Assembly (NCBI GenBank): GCA_036307445.1
Contig: JAXJXP010000040.1
Location: forward strand, 1-49,505
DNA length: 49,505 nucleotides
Origin: HGM11525 sp036307445
GTDB taxonomy: Bacteria; Bacillota; Clostridia; UBA1381
Reading direction: 5' to 3'
Position numbers and translations under genes: made by a program. Shown here piece by piece: positions 28,590-37,424 of this stretch. The notes beneath the pieces are model-generated. The model worked only from the letters and a program-made list of their open reading frames with translations, was not told where the DNA came from and made no database searches. Numbering within the stretch: the stretch's first letter is position 1; every line of letters starts with the position of its first letter.

Positions 28590-29462
28590 ATGAATATAAT
28601 AGAGAATAATGGTAATTTGATTTTAGAAAAGGTTTCCGATTTCGAGCTTGCGAACATCTTTGACTGCGGTCAATGTTTTCGTTGGGACAGAGTCTCTGAT
28701 AGCTCATATATCGGCATTGCCCACAGCAGAGCGCTTCTTGTAGAAAAGCATTCTGATAATCTCATTCTGCACGGAACAAATCAAGATGACTTTAAAAATA
28801 TCTGGTGTAATTACTTCGATTTGGACAGAGATTATACAGAGATAAAAAAGGCTTTGTCTTCCGACAGAATTCTCGCAGAAGCCATCAGCTTTGGCAATGG
28901 AATACGCATTCTTAACCAAGATCCTTTTGAAACGCTTATTTCCTTTATTATCTCGGCAAGCAACAACATACCGAGAATCAAAGGGATAATAAGCCGTCTT
29001 TGTGAAAATTTCGGAGACGAAATTTCTTATATGGGTAAAACTTACTACACCTTCCCTTCTGCTGAAAAGCTTGCGGCAGAAACAACCGAATCTCTTTCGG
29101 TAATACGGGCAGGCTTTCGTGATAAATATATCATAGACGCCGCAACCAAGGTTGCAACAGGCAAGCTTAATCTTGATAGTATCCGTCTTATGCCGACAGC
29201 CGTTGCCAAGGCAGAGCTTATGAAAGTAAGCGGAGTTGGTAACAAGGTTGCTGACTGTTCTCTCTTGTTCGGGTTTGGCAAGTGCGACTGTTTCCCTACT
29301 GATGTATGGATAAAGCGTATTATGGAGCACTGCTATTTCGACGGCAACGACACTTCCCTTAAAACCATTTCCGCATATGCCAGAGATAATTTCGGCGGCT
29401 TCGGCGGCTTTGCACAGCAGTATTTATTCTATTGGGCAAGAGAAAATAAGATAGGAGTGTAA
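28590..29462 (+). CDS. 8-oxoguanine DNA glycosylase (OGG1 type)
   Basis: 290 residues. OGG1-type N domain with FDCGQCFRWDRV, the SASNN helix around 122-126, and the helix-hairpin-helix VSGVGNKVADC holding the catalytic lysine K219; D238 in PTDVWIKR is the conserved aspartate. It removes oxidised guanine and cuts the backbone by beta-elimination. Length and motif order match bacterial OGG1-like enzymes. The start has no ribosome site and lies about 10 bases after the -10 box, so it appears to be a leaderless message. The zinc-ribbon gene follows after 4 bases. Confidence 0.93.
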   Translation: MNIIENNGNLILEKVSDFELANIFDCGQCFRWDRVSDSSYIGIAHSRALLVEKHSDNLILHGTNQDDFKNIWCNYFDLDRDYTEIKKALSSDRILAEAISFGNGIRILNQDPFETLISFIISASNNIPRIKGIISRLCENFGDEISYMGKTYYTFPSAEKLAAETTESLSVIRAGFRDKYIIDAATKVATGKLNLDSIRLMPTAVAKAELMKVSGVGNKVADCSLLFGFGKCDCFPTDVWIKRIMEHCYFDGNDTSLKTISAYARDNFGGFGGFAQQYLFYWARENKIGV

Positions 29463-29466
29463 CACA

Positions 29467-30066
29467 ATGCTGGTTAATTACAGTAATAGTATCGCATACA
29501 TATGCCCCTATTGCGGCAGACTCACCGAGCGGGACATTACTTTGTTTGACCTTCCTGCAAGCGGTGCTGTTTTCTGTTGTTCAGAAAACGGATGCGGCGA
29601 ACCGATAATTTCAGTATCGCACAAAAAGGATAAATATGTATTCGAGGTACTGTGTACTGCTTGCGATGACAGGCACAAATTTACAATCAGCCGTTCAGGC
29701 CTCTGGCGAAAAGAGCTTTTGGTCTTGACTTGCCCACAGACAACGGTAGATATAATGTTTATAGGCAGCAAGGGCCGCATAACCGAAGAACTGAAAAAAC
29801 AGAGTGAACTTTATCGCGAGGCTGAGGCGGAAATATCTTCAAGTCCTATGCTTAGTATATATTTCGATATAATTCGGGTTATAAATGAAATTGCGAAGAA
29901 TAATAAGATAAGCTGTTCCAAATGCGAAAGTGAAAACTTTGATATCGAGCTTGATGACTCAGGGGTAAGAATAACCTGTCGTGATTGCTTTGCAAGCGCA
30001 GTAATACCTATAAATACTGAGTCTTTACACAACCTATTGCAGACAGGCACATTAGTGCTTGAATAA
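29467..30066 (+). CDS. CpXC-like multi-cysteine zinc-ribbon protein
   Basis: 199 residues. C13-P-Y-C16, then C37/C38 and C43, and C63/C66 in the first half, and CSKCESENF plus CRDC near the end suggest three zinc ribbons; the middle has a charged helix. The opening YICPYCG resembles the CpXC domain of uncharacterised Firmicutes proteins. The function is unknown. It follows the glycosylase by 4 bases (AAGATAGGAG site) and its stop lies 31 bases ahead of the aldolase start, so it may be read together with both. Confidence 0.8.
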   Translation: MLVNYSNSIAYICPYCGRLTERDITLFDLPASGAVFCCSENGCGEPIISVSHKKDKYVFEVLCTACDDRHKFTISRSGLWRKELLVLTCPQTTVDIMFIGSKGRITEELKKQSELYREAEAEISSSPMLSIYFDIIRVINEIAKNNKISCSKCESENFDIELDDSGVRITCRDCFASAVIPINTESLHNLLQTGTLVLE

Positions 30067-30097
30067 AAATACCAAAATCTCCAAGGAGGAAATGTTA

Positions 30098-30961
30098 ATG
30101 TTAGTATCAGCTACCGAAATGTTAAACAAGGCAGTTGCAGGCAAATATGCCGTAGGTCAGTTTAACATAAACAATCTTGAATGGACAAAAGCCATTCTCC
30201 AGACTGCAGAGGAATGCAAGTCTCCGGTTATTCTCGGTGTGTCTGAGGGCGCAGGAAAGTATATGACAGGCTTCAAGACAGTTGCAGCAATGGTTTCTGC
30301 AATGATTGAGGACCTTGGAATTACCGTTCCGGTTGCACTCCACTTAGACCACGGCAGCTACGATGGCTGTATGAAATGTATCGAAGCAGGGTTCTCTTCT
30401 GTTATGTTCGATGGTTCTCACTACCCCATCAACGAGAATATTGCAAAGACTAAGGAATTGGTTGATATCTGCCATTCTAAAGGTCTTTCAATCGAGGCAG
30501 AGGTAGGCTCTATCGGAGGTGAAGAAGACGGCGTTGTTGGTGCAGGCGAAATCGCAGACCCCAACGAGTGCAAAATGATTGCAGATTTAGGCGTCGACTT
30601 CCTCGCAGCAGGCATCGGCAACATCCACGGAAAGTATCCTGAAAACTGGAAGGGACTGGACTTTGATGCTCTCGGCAAGACAAAGGAGCTTATAGGTGAC
30701 CTCCCGTTAGTTCTTCACGGCGGTACAGGAATCCCTGCAGATATGATTAAGACTGCCATCTCTCTCGGTGTTGCTAAAATTAATGTAAATACCGAATGTC
30801 AGCTTTATTTCCAGGCTGCCACAAGAAAGTATATCGAAGAGGGCAAGGACCTTGTAGGAAAGGGCTTCGACCCGAGAAAGCTTCTCGCCCCCGGTTTTGA
30901 AGCAATCAAGGAAATTGTCAAAGAAAAAATGGAGCTTTTCGGTTCTGTTAACAAGGCATAA
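30098..30961 (+). CDS. fba: class II fructose-bisphosphate aldolase
   Basis: 287 residues from the ATG at 30098, chosen by AAGGAGGA 7 bases ahead; upstream in-frame ATG codons at 30092 and 30059 fit poorly. It has the class II motifs: VALHLDHGSYDGC (D84, H85, first zinc ligand), SVMFDGSHYP, EAEVGSIGGEEDG, and VLHGGTGIP with the second zinc histidine, then INVNTE. It splits fructose 1,6-bisphosphate into triose phosphates in glycolysis. A strong terminator follows directly. Confidence 0.95.
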   Translation: MLVSATEMLNKAVAGKYAVGQFNINNLEWTKAILQTAEECKSPVILGVSEGAGKYMTGFKTVAAMVSAMIEDLGITVPVALHLDHGSYDGCMKCIEAGFSSVMFDGSHYPINENIAKTKELVDICHSKGLSIEAEVGSIGGEEDGVVGAGEIADPNECKMIADLGVDFLAAGIGNIHGKYPENWKGLDFDALGKTKELIGDLPLVLHGGTGIPADMIKTAISLGVAKINVNTECQLYFQAATRKYIEEGKDLVGKGFDPRKLLAPGFEAIKEIVKEKMELFGSVNKA

Positions 30962-30968
30962 AAAAACC

Positions 30969-30998
30969 AAAACGCATCCCGATGGGATGCGTTTTTTT
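30969..30998. terminator. bidirectional terminator between fba and the cps genes
   Basis: AAAACGCATCCC (30969-30980) pairs with GGGATGCGTTTT (30984-30995), a 12-bp stem with a 3-base loop and T-runs on both strands. It ends fba from the left and cpsD from the right. Confidence 0.93.
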
Positions 30999-31839
30999 AT
31001 CCTTCAGTTTTATTCCTGTTTTTTTCAGCATAACCGTAACGGTAATCGTATCTGTAGCCGTAACGATATGAATATTTATAGCCGTATTTGTAACGGTATC
31101 TGTTATAATTGTATCCGCTTCTGATTTTAGAAACGTCATTAACAAAGAAGCCAAGTATTTTAGTTCTTGATATATTAAGCAAATTAATAGCCGCCGAAAG
31201 ACTCTCGTGGTCGGTATAATTCTGACGCACAATTACTATAACTCCGTCTACCAACGGCGACAACGCTGCAGCATCCGTAACAACAGTAACAGGCGGGGTA
31301 TCAAAGAATACATAGTCATATCTCTCCCCCATTTTTTCAATAAGCTCTCTCATCTTATCCGATGACAGCAACTCTGCCGGATTCGGAGGCAGCTCGCCCG
31401 ATGCAAGCACATCAAGTCCAGGACGCACATTCTTGTTTATTGCCTTGTCCAAGTCTACCTGCTGTGAAAGCACAGACGAAAGACCAATATCCTTTTTCAT
31501 ATTAAGATAACGGTGCATTCTCGGTTTGCGAAGGTCGCCGTCAATCGCAAGTACTCTTGCACCTGTTTGAGCAAAGGTTATGGCAAGGTTAAGAGTGGTT
31601 GTAGTTTTACCCTCTCCCGGATTAGCACTTGTTATTGCAATAAACTTACATCCGCTCTTGCTGATACCCGAAACGGAAAATATAATGTTAGTTCTTGCAG
31701 TTTTATAGTTTTCTCTGATTACAAAGGGTGTATCGTTGGAAAGTATCGTATTTACACTTCTCTTTGCATCATTAGTTTTCTTTCCTTTCGCCTGCTTGAG
31801 AGACGAAATAAGTTTTCGTATATGATGATATTTTTGCAT
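30997..31839 (-). CDS. cpsD: BY-kinase (CpsD/CapB type tyrosine kinase)
   Basis: 280 residues. Walker A SANPGEGKTTTT (71-82), Walker A' AIDGDLRKPR (98-107) and Walker B VFFDTPP (177-183) define a bacterial tyrosine kinase. The tail 243-270 alternates Tyr with other residues and holds 14 tyrosines (NYNRYRYKYGYKYSYRYGY and on), far denser than usual, and is the autophosphorylation cluster. It works with the membrane activator CpsC, whose gene lies 17 bases upstream, to control polysaccharide export or cell-envelope steps. No glycosyltransferase or phosphatase gene accompanies it. Confidence 0.95.
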   Translation of the reverse strand: MQKYHHIRKLISSLKQAKGKKTNDAKRSVNTILSNDTPFVIRENYKTARTNIIFSVSGISKSGCKFIAITSANPGEGKTTTTLNLAITFAQTGARVLAIDGDLRKPRMHRYLNMKKDIGLSSVLSQQVDLDKAINKNVRPGLDVLASGELPPNPAELLSSDKMRELIEKMGERYDYVFFDTPPVTVVTDAAALSPLVDGVIVIVRQNYTDHESLSAAINLLNISRTKILGFFVNDVSKIRSGYNYNRYRYKYGYKYSYRYGYRYDYRYGYAEKNRNKTEG

Positions 31840-31856
31840 ACATTCCCGATCCCTTC

Positions 31857-32588
31857 TTATGATAAATCCGTCAGATTGGATATTTCACCCAATATAGGAA
31901 GCTTATATCTTGTTGTAAGCTCTTCCGAGCTGACAATTCTCATATCAAACATATCAAACAGTACAATTGCAATAACAGCAAGCACTGCACCAACAACAAA
32001 GCCTATAATGCCACGCTTGAAAAGATTAACAACAATCATACTGGGGTCCTGTTCCGGAGAATCTATAATCTTGACCGAGCCACCCTCAAACACTCTTAAT
32101 ATTTCATCAGCAGCGTATCTTATAATGTAATCACATATCTGATAAGAGTCATTCTCATCAACACACACAACACTAACTTCCATTATGTTAGTTTCTTCAA
32201 TCTGGGATAGAGTAGTCATTGATTCTATCTGCTGGTATGTGTATTTGTTATTCATAGCCTCACTGATTATCGTATTAAAGGTACGGCTTTCGAGAATTTC
32301 GATGTATGTGGGCATAAGGTCTCTTGCATACAAAAGAGCCGTTGCATTTACATCATCGTCCATTCTTTCACGCTGAGTATCTATATACAAATTTCCTACC
32401 GATTTATATGTAGGTACTGCAGTAGATTTGCTGTAAGCATAGCAAGCCACGGCCAATATAAGTCCAACAAAACCGACTATCCACCAGTTACGCATTACCA
32501 ATGCAATGATATCAAGAACAGAAATTTCACTGGCAAAATTTTCGGTATTGTCAGTAACTATTTCGTTTACCTTCAATTCGTTATCCAA
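31857..32588 (-). CDS. cpsC: CpsC/Wzz-type chain-length regulator and kinase activator
   Basis: 243 residues from TTG 32588, chosen by GAAGGAGG 7 bases ahead; an in-frame ATG at 32612 has no site. Two transmembrane helices (about 35-55 and 195-215) flank an extracellular part, the Wzz topology: VLDIIALVMRNWWIVGFVGL in front and NLFKRGIIGFVVGAVLAVI behind. The short cytoplasmic tail (EELTTRYKLPILGEI) activates the BY-kinase. It lies between the lipoprotein and cpsD genes under one promoter. Confidence 0.92.
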   Translation of the reverse strand: MDNELKVNEIVTDNTENFASEISVLDIIALVMRNWWIVGFVGLILAVACYAYSKSTAVPTYKSVGNLYIDTQRERMDDDVNATALLYARDLMPTYIEILESRTFNTIISEAMNNKYTYQQIESMTTLSQIEETNIMEVSVVCVDENDSYQICDYIIRYAADEILRVFEGGSVKIIDSPEQDPSMIVVNLFKRGIIGFVVGAVLAVIAIVLFDMFDMRIVSSEELTTRYKLPILGEISNLTDLS

Positions 32589-32617
32589 GACAACTCCTCC
32601 TTCGCTATCCATTATCT

Positions 32618-33421
32618 TTATGCTTCTTCAAACTGTTTAAGTATTGAATCTCTCTCCGCCTGAGACATACTTCTCATAGAACCGAGTGTTTTTACAAGCA
32701 ATTTTCTGTTAGCTTTATTTATTCGCGTTCTGTAGCTTTCATTAGCACTAACTCCGCCCAGAACCTCATTTATCGCTTTTATAATCTCATTGTTCTTTGA
32801 TATATTGGCTCTGAAAGAACTGTCTTCTTCAGCATTTTCCTCTATTGTACGCGTAGCAGCTTCCGTAATAAAATCAGAGTGCTCAAGAATGACCTTTTTT
32901 GCAAGCTCATTCTTTGAAAAAGCATAGCTGACAAAGATTTTACTTACATTCTTATAATCATCGGCATCGGCTTTTACAAGCTTGTCATAGTCTTTGTAAA
33001 ATCCCTTAACCTCTTCCAGACACTTTGATATGTATAAAGACTTATCACCGTCGTCAACCTTATCCAATATTATATTCATATTCTCAACAAAAGTGCTTGC
33101 GCTCGTATCATTCATATACTGCCGCTTAGTACTAAGCTCCGCCATCATCTTATTGCGGTTGATTTCGGGATGCTTACTCCTGAGAGATTCTATATCTGTC
33201 AGATTGTATGCTTCGGCCATAGCCTCGCACAAAGCTTTCTGCTGAATATAAACACTCGTTCCTGCCTGTTTAATGGTAGTTGCCCCGCTGCTCGCTTCAG
33301 GAAATACAGTTTCAACAACCAGTCCGTCTAACGTTTCATATAATTTTGCATACTTGCCACAGGAGGTCAATGATGTAACTACTAATACAACACATATAAT
33401 AGCGCTGATTTTTTTTAACAA
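32618..33421 (-). CDS. lipoprotein of unknown function, linked to the tyrosine kinase
   Basis: 267 residues from TTG 33421 (AAGGAGGGG ahead; a longer frame to 33493 lies in the promoter). It starts KKISAIICVVLVVTSLTSCG, a signal peptide with lipobox LTSC, so the mature protein is anchored outside. The rest is helical with many charged residues and no domain I recognise. The first position in the operon with cpsC and cpsD suggests that it shares in envelope assembly or in sensing for the kinase. This role is inferred only from position. Confidence 0.85.
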   Translation of the reverse strand: MLKKISAIICVVLVVTSLTSCGKYAKLYETLDGLVVETVFPEASSGATTIKQAGTSVYIQQKALCEAMAEAYNLTDIESLRSKHPEINRNKMMAELSTKRQYMNDTSASTFVENMNIILDKVDDGDKSLYISKCLEEVKGFYKDYDKLVKADADDYKNVSKIFVSYAFSKNELAKKVILEHSDFITEAATRTIEENAEEDSSFRANISKNNEIIKAINEVLGGVSANESYRTRINKANRKLLVKTLGSMRSMSQAERDSILKQFEEA

Positions 33422-33464
33422 ATGACTTCCCCTCCTTTGACTAATTACTCTACATACATAATAT

Positions 33465-33493
33465 ATTATATCACACAACCAATCGTTTGTCAA
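33465..33493 (-). promoter_or_regulatory. consensus promoter of the lipoprotein-cpsC-cpsD operon
   Basis: Minus strand: TTGACA (33493-33488), a 17-base spacer, TATAAT (33470-33465). Both hexamers are perfect. A palindrome AATCGT-N6-ACGATT (33481-33498) covers the -35 box and may bind a regulator. Confidence 0.9.
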
Positions 33494-33517
33494 CGATTAA
33501 AGTCCTATCATTTGCGT

Positions 33518-34261
33518 TTATTGTTCTTCCATCGATATTGAACCGACTGTTTTTTCTATACTTCTTAATGGTGCATCGGCAGCCGTTCCCCACTCCATAT
33601 CCTTGTTGCGGTAATCAAACTTAAGGATAAACTTGTGCACATCTCCCCTTATTCTCTCAAGCTCTGACTTTTGCTTTTCATAAAGGAACACCACAAACTC
33701 CGTTCTGTCCTTCTCCGGCAGCTTATCTGCAACCTCAAGAAGCATTCTCGTATGCGGCAGACAAAAGCCCTTTGATTCCTCTGCCTTTTTCCGAAACTCC
33801 GGCTCGGTTCGCCACATATCTGCAAATACACTGATATAACGTCCCATAGTATAATTTATCTTGTCGCAAATAACGCAGCTGCCCTCACGTTCTTTTAGCA
33901 TTTGTGCCAATTCTGATGCCGTTTGCTTTGAGTCATTTTTTTTGAAAAGACCTTGTTTCCCATCTTTCAAAGCTTCTACTGCCTTTCCAAATTCAGCAAA
34001 CTGATTTTCATTTTCTGCAAGGTGCGTTTCCATAACAAGAGCCAAGCTTAATTTATTGGTTTTTTTGAACATCATTTCAAAATGCCTTCGGCAATAGCCC
34101 TTTTTGTTAGATTCTATACGAAAATCAGGCTCCATCATAGCTGCACCTAAAACATAATCTACCTCTTCTTCCTCACATTTTCTAAAAAGCATACAAAGAG
34201 GACATTCCGTTTCCGCCTCCATTGCCTCGTTTATAGGTATTGTATATATCTGTTCCTTCAT
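33518..34261 (-). CDS. DUF6062 family protein
   Basis: 247 residues. Two CxxC pairs (CPLC near 20 and CVIC near 130), each followed by a helical segment with histidine (YCRRHFEMMF and FCLPHTRMLL), repeat the same pattern, so the protein is an internal duplication of a Cys/His unit. This is the pattern I know as DUF6062 of Clostridia, without known function; Zn or Fe-S binding is likely. The ATG at 34261 has AAAGGAA ahead and its own promoter at 34298-34326. It lies upstream of, but is separately promoted from, the lipoprotein operon. Confidence 0.85.
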   Translation of the reverse strand: MKEQIYTIPINEAMEAETECPLCMLFRKCEEEEVDYVLGAAMMEPDFRIESNKKGYCRRHFEMMFKKTNKLSLALVMETHLAENENQFAEFGKAVEALKDGKQGLFKKNDSKQTASELAQMLKEREGSCVICDKINYTMGRYISVFADMWRTEPEFRKKAEESKGFCLPHTRMLLEVADKLPEKDRTEFVVFLYEKQKSELERIRGDVHKFILKFDYRNKDMEWGTAADAPLRSIEKTVGSISMEEQ

Positions 34262-34297
34262 TAGAACAATTCCTTTCGCATAGTTTGTGCATATTCA

Positions 34298-34326
34298 ATT
34301 ATATACCCCTAAAAAATAACTGTCAA
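34298..34326 (-). promoter_or_regulatory. promoter of the DUF6062 gene
   Basis: Minus strand: TTGACA (34326-34321), a 17-base spacer, TATAAT (34303-34298), about 40 bases ahead of the start codon. Confidence 0.85.
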
Positions 34327-34368
34327 TTACCAATAATCAATAAAAATTAGAAATTTACAAAAAATTCA

Positions 34369-34396
34369 TTGAAAATTTAATATTTTGTGTTATAAT
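34369..34396 (+). promoter_or_regulatory. promoter of pckG
   Basis: TTGAAA (34369-34374), a 16-base spacer, TATAAT (34391-34396). The leader to the start codon is about 90 bases and shows no strong structure. Confidence 0.75.
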
Positions 34397-34491
34397 GATT
34401 ATAATGGCGGAAAATTTGAAAATATTGACAGAATGATATGCGTATTTTGAGTTTTTTGCAAATAATAATGATATAATAGGAGGAATTTTCA

Positions 34492-36267
34492 ATGACTTCA
34501 AACAAGACAGTATTAGCTTGGCTTGATGAAATGGCTGCAATGTGTACACCTGAAAAGATTGTATGGATTGACGGCAGCGAAGAACAGCTCGAGGCTCTTC
34601 GTGCAGAGGCTGTTTCAACAGGCGAAATCATTAAGCTCAACGAGGAAAAGCTTCCCGGCTGTTACTATCACAGAACAGCAGAGAATGACGTTGCTCGTGT
34701 AGAGGACAGAACATTCATCTGTACACCGACTAAAGAGGAAGCAGGTCCTATCAACAACTGGATGGCTCCCGACGAAATGTATGCTAAGATGAAGGCTCTT
34801 TATGCAGGCTCAATGGCAGGCAGAACAATGTATGTTATCCCATATTCAATGGGTCCTGTAGGTTCACCATTCTCAAAGATCGGTATTGAGCTTACAGACA
34901 GTATCTACGTTGTTCTCAATATGGCTATTATGACAAGAATCGGTAAAGCAGTTATCGACCAGCTTGGCGACAATGCAGATTTTGTTAAGTGTCTGCACGC
35001 TAAGAAGGACGTTAATCCCGATGACAGATACATCGTACAGTTCCCTCAGGATTCTACAATCTGGTCAATCAACTCCGCTTACGGCGGCAACGTACTTCTC
35101 GGCAAGAAGTGCTTTGCACTCAGAATTGCATCATATCTCGGTATGAAAGAGGGCTGGATGGCTGAGCATATGCTTATCCTCGGCCTTGAAAATCCGCAGG
35201 GCGAAGTTAAGTACATCTGTGCTGCTTTCCCATCAGCTTGCGGTAAGACAAACCTTGCAATGCTTATTCCGCCCGAGTACCTAAAGGCACAGGGCTATAA
35301 GGTATGGACTGTCGGCGACGACATTTCATGGCTCAGAATAGGCCCCGATGGCAGACTTTATGCTATTAACCCCGAGGCAGGCTTCTTTGGCGTTGCACCG
35401 GGTACAAGTGTTAAGACAAACTTTAATGCTCTTGAATCAACTAAGAAGAACACAATCTTCACAAACGTTGCTATCAACAATGATGATATGACAGTTTGGT
35501 GGGAAGGTCTTGACAAGAATCCGCCGGTTAATGCAACCGAGTGGAAGGGTGCAAAGGTAAACGGCGTTGACTTCACTGCAGAAGGCAACAAGCTCGCTCA
35601 CCCGAACTCAAGATTTACAGCTCCTGCTGTAAACTGCCCGTGCATCTCCAAGGAGTTTGAGAACCCCGCAGGTGTGCCTGTTGAAGCAATCGTATTCGGC
35701 GGCAGACGTGCTAAGTGTGCTCCATTGGTATATCAGTCAAGAGACTGGACACACGGTACTTTCGTTGGTGCTACTATGGCTTCTGAGACAACAGCTGCTG
35801 CTGCAGGTGCAGTCGGCGTTGTAAGACGTGATCCGATGGCTATGAAGCCGTTCGTTGGTTACAATATGGCTACCTACTGGAATCACTGGCTTGAAATGGG
35901 TAAGAAGCTCGGCGACAAGGCTCCGAAAATCTTCCACGTTAACTGGTTCAGAAAGGACGACAACGACAACTTTATGTGGCCCGGTTTCGGTGACAATATG
36001 CGTGTTCTCCTCTGGATTTTGGACAGATGTGCAGGTAAGGTTGACGCTGACGAGTGTGCTATCGGTTACATTCCTAAGGCTGAAGACATCGATATCAAGG
36101 ACCTTGATATGACTGTTGAAGACGTTAAAGCTCTTCTTACAATTGATAACAAGGTATGGCTTGAGGATGTTGAAAACATTAAGGAATACTTCGCACAGTT
36201 CGGCGATAAGCTTCCGAAGGAAATGGCCGACGAGCTCAATAAGCTTGAGGCTAACCTTTCAAAGTAA
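34492..36267 (+). CDS. pckG: phosphoenolpyruvate carboxykinase (GTP)
   Basis: 591 residues, normal for the GTP-dependent family. The P-loop is FPSACGKTN (246-254) with the reactive C250; the kinase-2 motif is VGDDISWLR; YGGN near 200 and the FGGRRAKCAPLVYQS stretch near 400 are typical of the GTP form. It links oxaloacetate and PEP, in fermenting gut Clostridia often in the direction of CO2 fixation for succinate or propionate. The codon use is strongly biased, which suggests high expression. AGGAGG precedes the ATG and a strong terminator follows. Confidence 0.97.
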   Translation: MTSNKTVLAWLDEMAAMCTPEKIVWIDGSEEQLEALRAEAVSTGEIIKLNEEKLPGCYYHRTAENDVARVEDRTFICTPTKEEAGPINNWMAPDEMYAKMKALYAGSMAGRTMYVIPYSMGPVGSPFSKIGIELTDSIYVVLNMAIMTRIGKAVIDQLGDNADFVKCLHAKKDVNPDDRYIVQFPQDSTIWSINSAYGGNVLLGKKCFALRIASYLGMKEGWMAEHMLILGLENPQGEVKYICAAFPSACGKTNLAMLIPPEYLKAQGYKVWTVGDDISWLRIGPDGRLYAINPEAGFFGVAPGTSVKTNFNALESTKKNTIFTNVAINNDDMTVWWEGLDKNPPVNATEWKGAKVNGVDFTAEGNKLAHPNSRFTAPAVNCPCISKEFENPAGVPVEAIVFGGRRAKCAPLVYQSRDWTHGTFVGATMASETTAAAAGAVGVVRRDPMAMKPFVGYNMATYWNHWLEMGKKLGDKAPKIFHVNWFRKDDNDNFMWPGFGDNMRVLLWILDRCAGKVDADECAIGYIPKAEDIDIKDLDMTVEDVKALLTIDNKVWLEDVENIKEYFAQFGDKLPKEMADELNKLEANLSK

Positions 36268-36281
36268 TTAAGAAAAATATT

Positions 36282-36316
36282 AAAACTGAGGTTGTTTAAT
36301 ACAACCTCAGTTTTTT
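36282..36316 (+). terminator. terminator of pckG
   Basis: AAAACTGAGGTTGT (36282-36295) pairs with ACAACCTCAGTTTT (36301-36314), then more T. A 14-bp stem with a 5-base loop. Confidence 0.93.
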
Positions 36317-36322
36317 AGTACA

Positions 36323-36350
36323 AAAAATCCGCAATCTCTTGCGGATTTTT
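36323..36350 (-). terminator. terminator of the leuCDB operon
   Basis: AAAAATCCGCAA (36323-36334) pairs with TTGCGGATTTTT (36339-36350), 12-bp stem and 4-base loop; on the minus strand it follows the leuB stop by 6 bases and ends in a T-run. The stem core is the same as in the hydrogenase terminator (ATCCGCAA). Confidence 0.9.
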
Positions 36351-36356
36351 CCAATA

Positions 36357-37424
36357 TTAAAGTCTTTCTGCAATAAGCTTTGCCATTTCCTTAGTTCCGA
36401 CCTTTTTCATACCGTCGGACATAATATCTGCTGTGCGGTAGCCCTCGCTAAGCACCTTGTCAACTGCCGCCTCAATCGCATCAGCCTCTTTAACAAGACC
36501 AAAGCTCATTCTGAGCATCATAGCCGCAGAAACGATAGTTGCAATCGGGTTTGCAATATCCATACCTGCAATATCGGGTGCAGAGCCGTGAATAGGCTCG
36601 TACATACCGAGCTTGCTCTCTCCGAGTGATGCAGACGGGAGCATACCGATTGAACCTGCAATAGCACTCGAAAGGTCAGAAAGGATATCGCCGAAGATGT
36701 TAGATGTTACTATAACGTCAAACTGAGCAGGGTTGATTGCAAGCTGCATAGCCGCATTATCAACATACATATGCGAAAGCTCAACCTCGGGATAATCCTT
36801 TGAAAGCTCTATCATTGTTGCTCTCCAGAGTCTTGAGGATTCGAGCACATTTGCCTTATCAACAGATACTACTCTCTTTTTTCTGAGCATTGCTGTCTCA
36901 AATGCAATCTTTCCTATTCTTCTTACCTCTTCAACCGAATACTTTTCTTCATCCGATGCCCAAGAGCCATCCTCAGCCTTTGTCTTTTTACCGAAATAGA
37001 TACCGCCTGTAAGCTCTCTTACAACCATAATATCCAAACCGTCAGTAAGCTTTTCGCTCTTCAACGGCGATGCGGCAGCAAGCTGCGGCTTTAGGATAGA
37101 CGGACGGAGATTTGAATAAAGTCCCAATGCCTTTCTTATACCCAAAAGACCTGTTTCGGGACGGAGATTTGCAGGAACAGAATCCCACTTAGGACCGCCG
37201 ACTGCGCCCAAAAGCACACTGTCTGATGCTAAGCACTTATCAACAGTCTCCTGCGGCAGAGGCTCGCCGTACTTATCAATAGCACATCCGCCCATATAAA
37301 CTTCAGTATATTCAAACTCTGCGCCGAACTTCTTTGAAACTGCATCAAGCACAGTAACCGCACCTGCAACTATCTCAGGTCCGATGCCGTCGCCCGGAAT
37401 AAGAGCAATATTAAACTTTGCCAT
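36357..37424 (-). CDS. leuB: 3-isopropylmalate dehydrogenase
   Basis: 355 residues. It starts FNIALIPGDGIGPEIV and has the substrate and metal motifs LLGIRKALGLYSNLRP, the catalytic MVVRELTGGIYFG, DNAAMQL, SNIFGDILSDLSSAIAGSIG and the NAD-binding EPIHGSAPDIAGM. It oxidises 3-isopropylmalate to 2-oxoisocaproate precursor in leucine synthesis. It is the last gene of leuCDB, 1 base after leuD. The length is standard. Confidence 0.97.
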   Translation of the reverse strand: MAKFNIALIPGDGIGPEIVAGAVTVLDAVSKKFGAEFEYTEVYMGGCAIDKYGEPLPQETVDKCLASDSVLLGAVGGPKWDSVPANLRPETGLLGIRKALGLYSNLRPSILKPQLAAASPLKSEKLTDGLDIMVVRELTGGIYFGKKTKAEDGSWASDEEKYSVEEVRRIGKIAFETAMLRKKRVVSVDKANVLESSRLWRATMIELSKDYPEVELSHMYVDNAAMQLAINPAQFDVIVTSNIFGDILSDLSSAIAGSIGMLPSASLGESKLGMYEPIHGSAPDIAGMDIANPIATIVSAAMMLRMSFGLVKEADAIEAAVDKVLSEGYRTADIMSDGMKKVGTKEMAKLIAERL

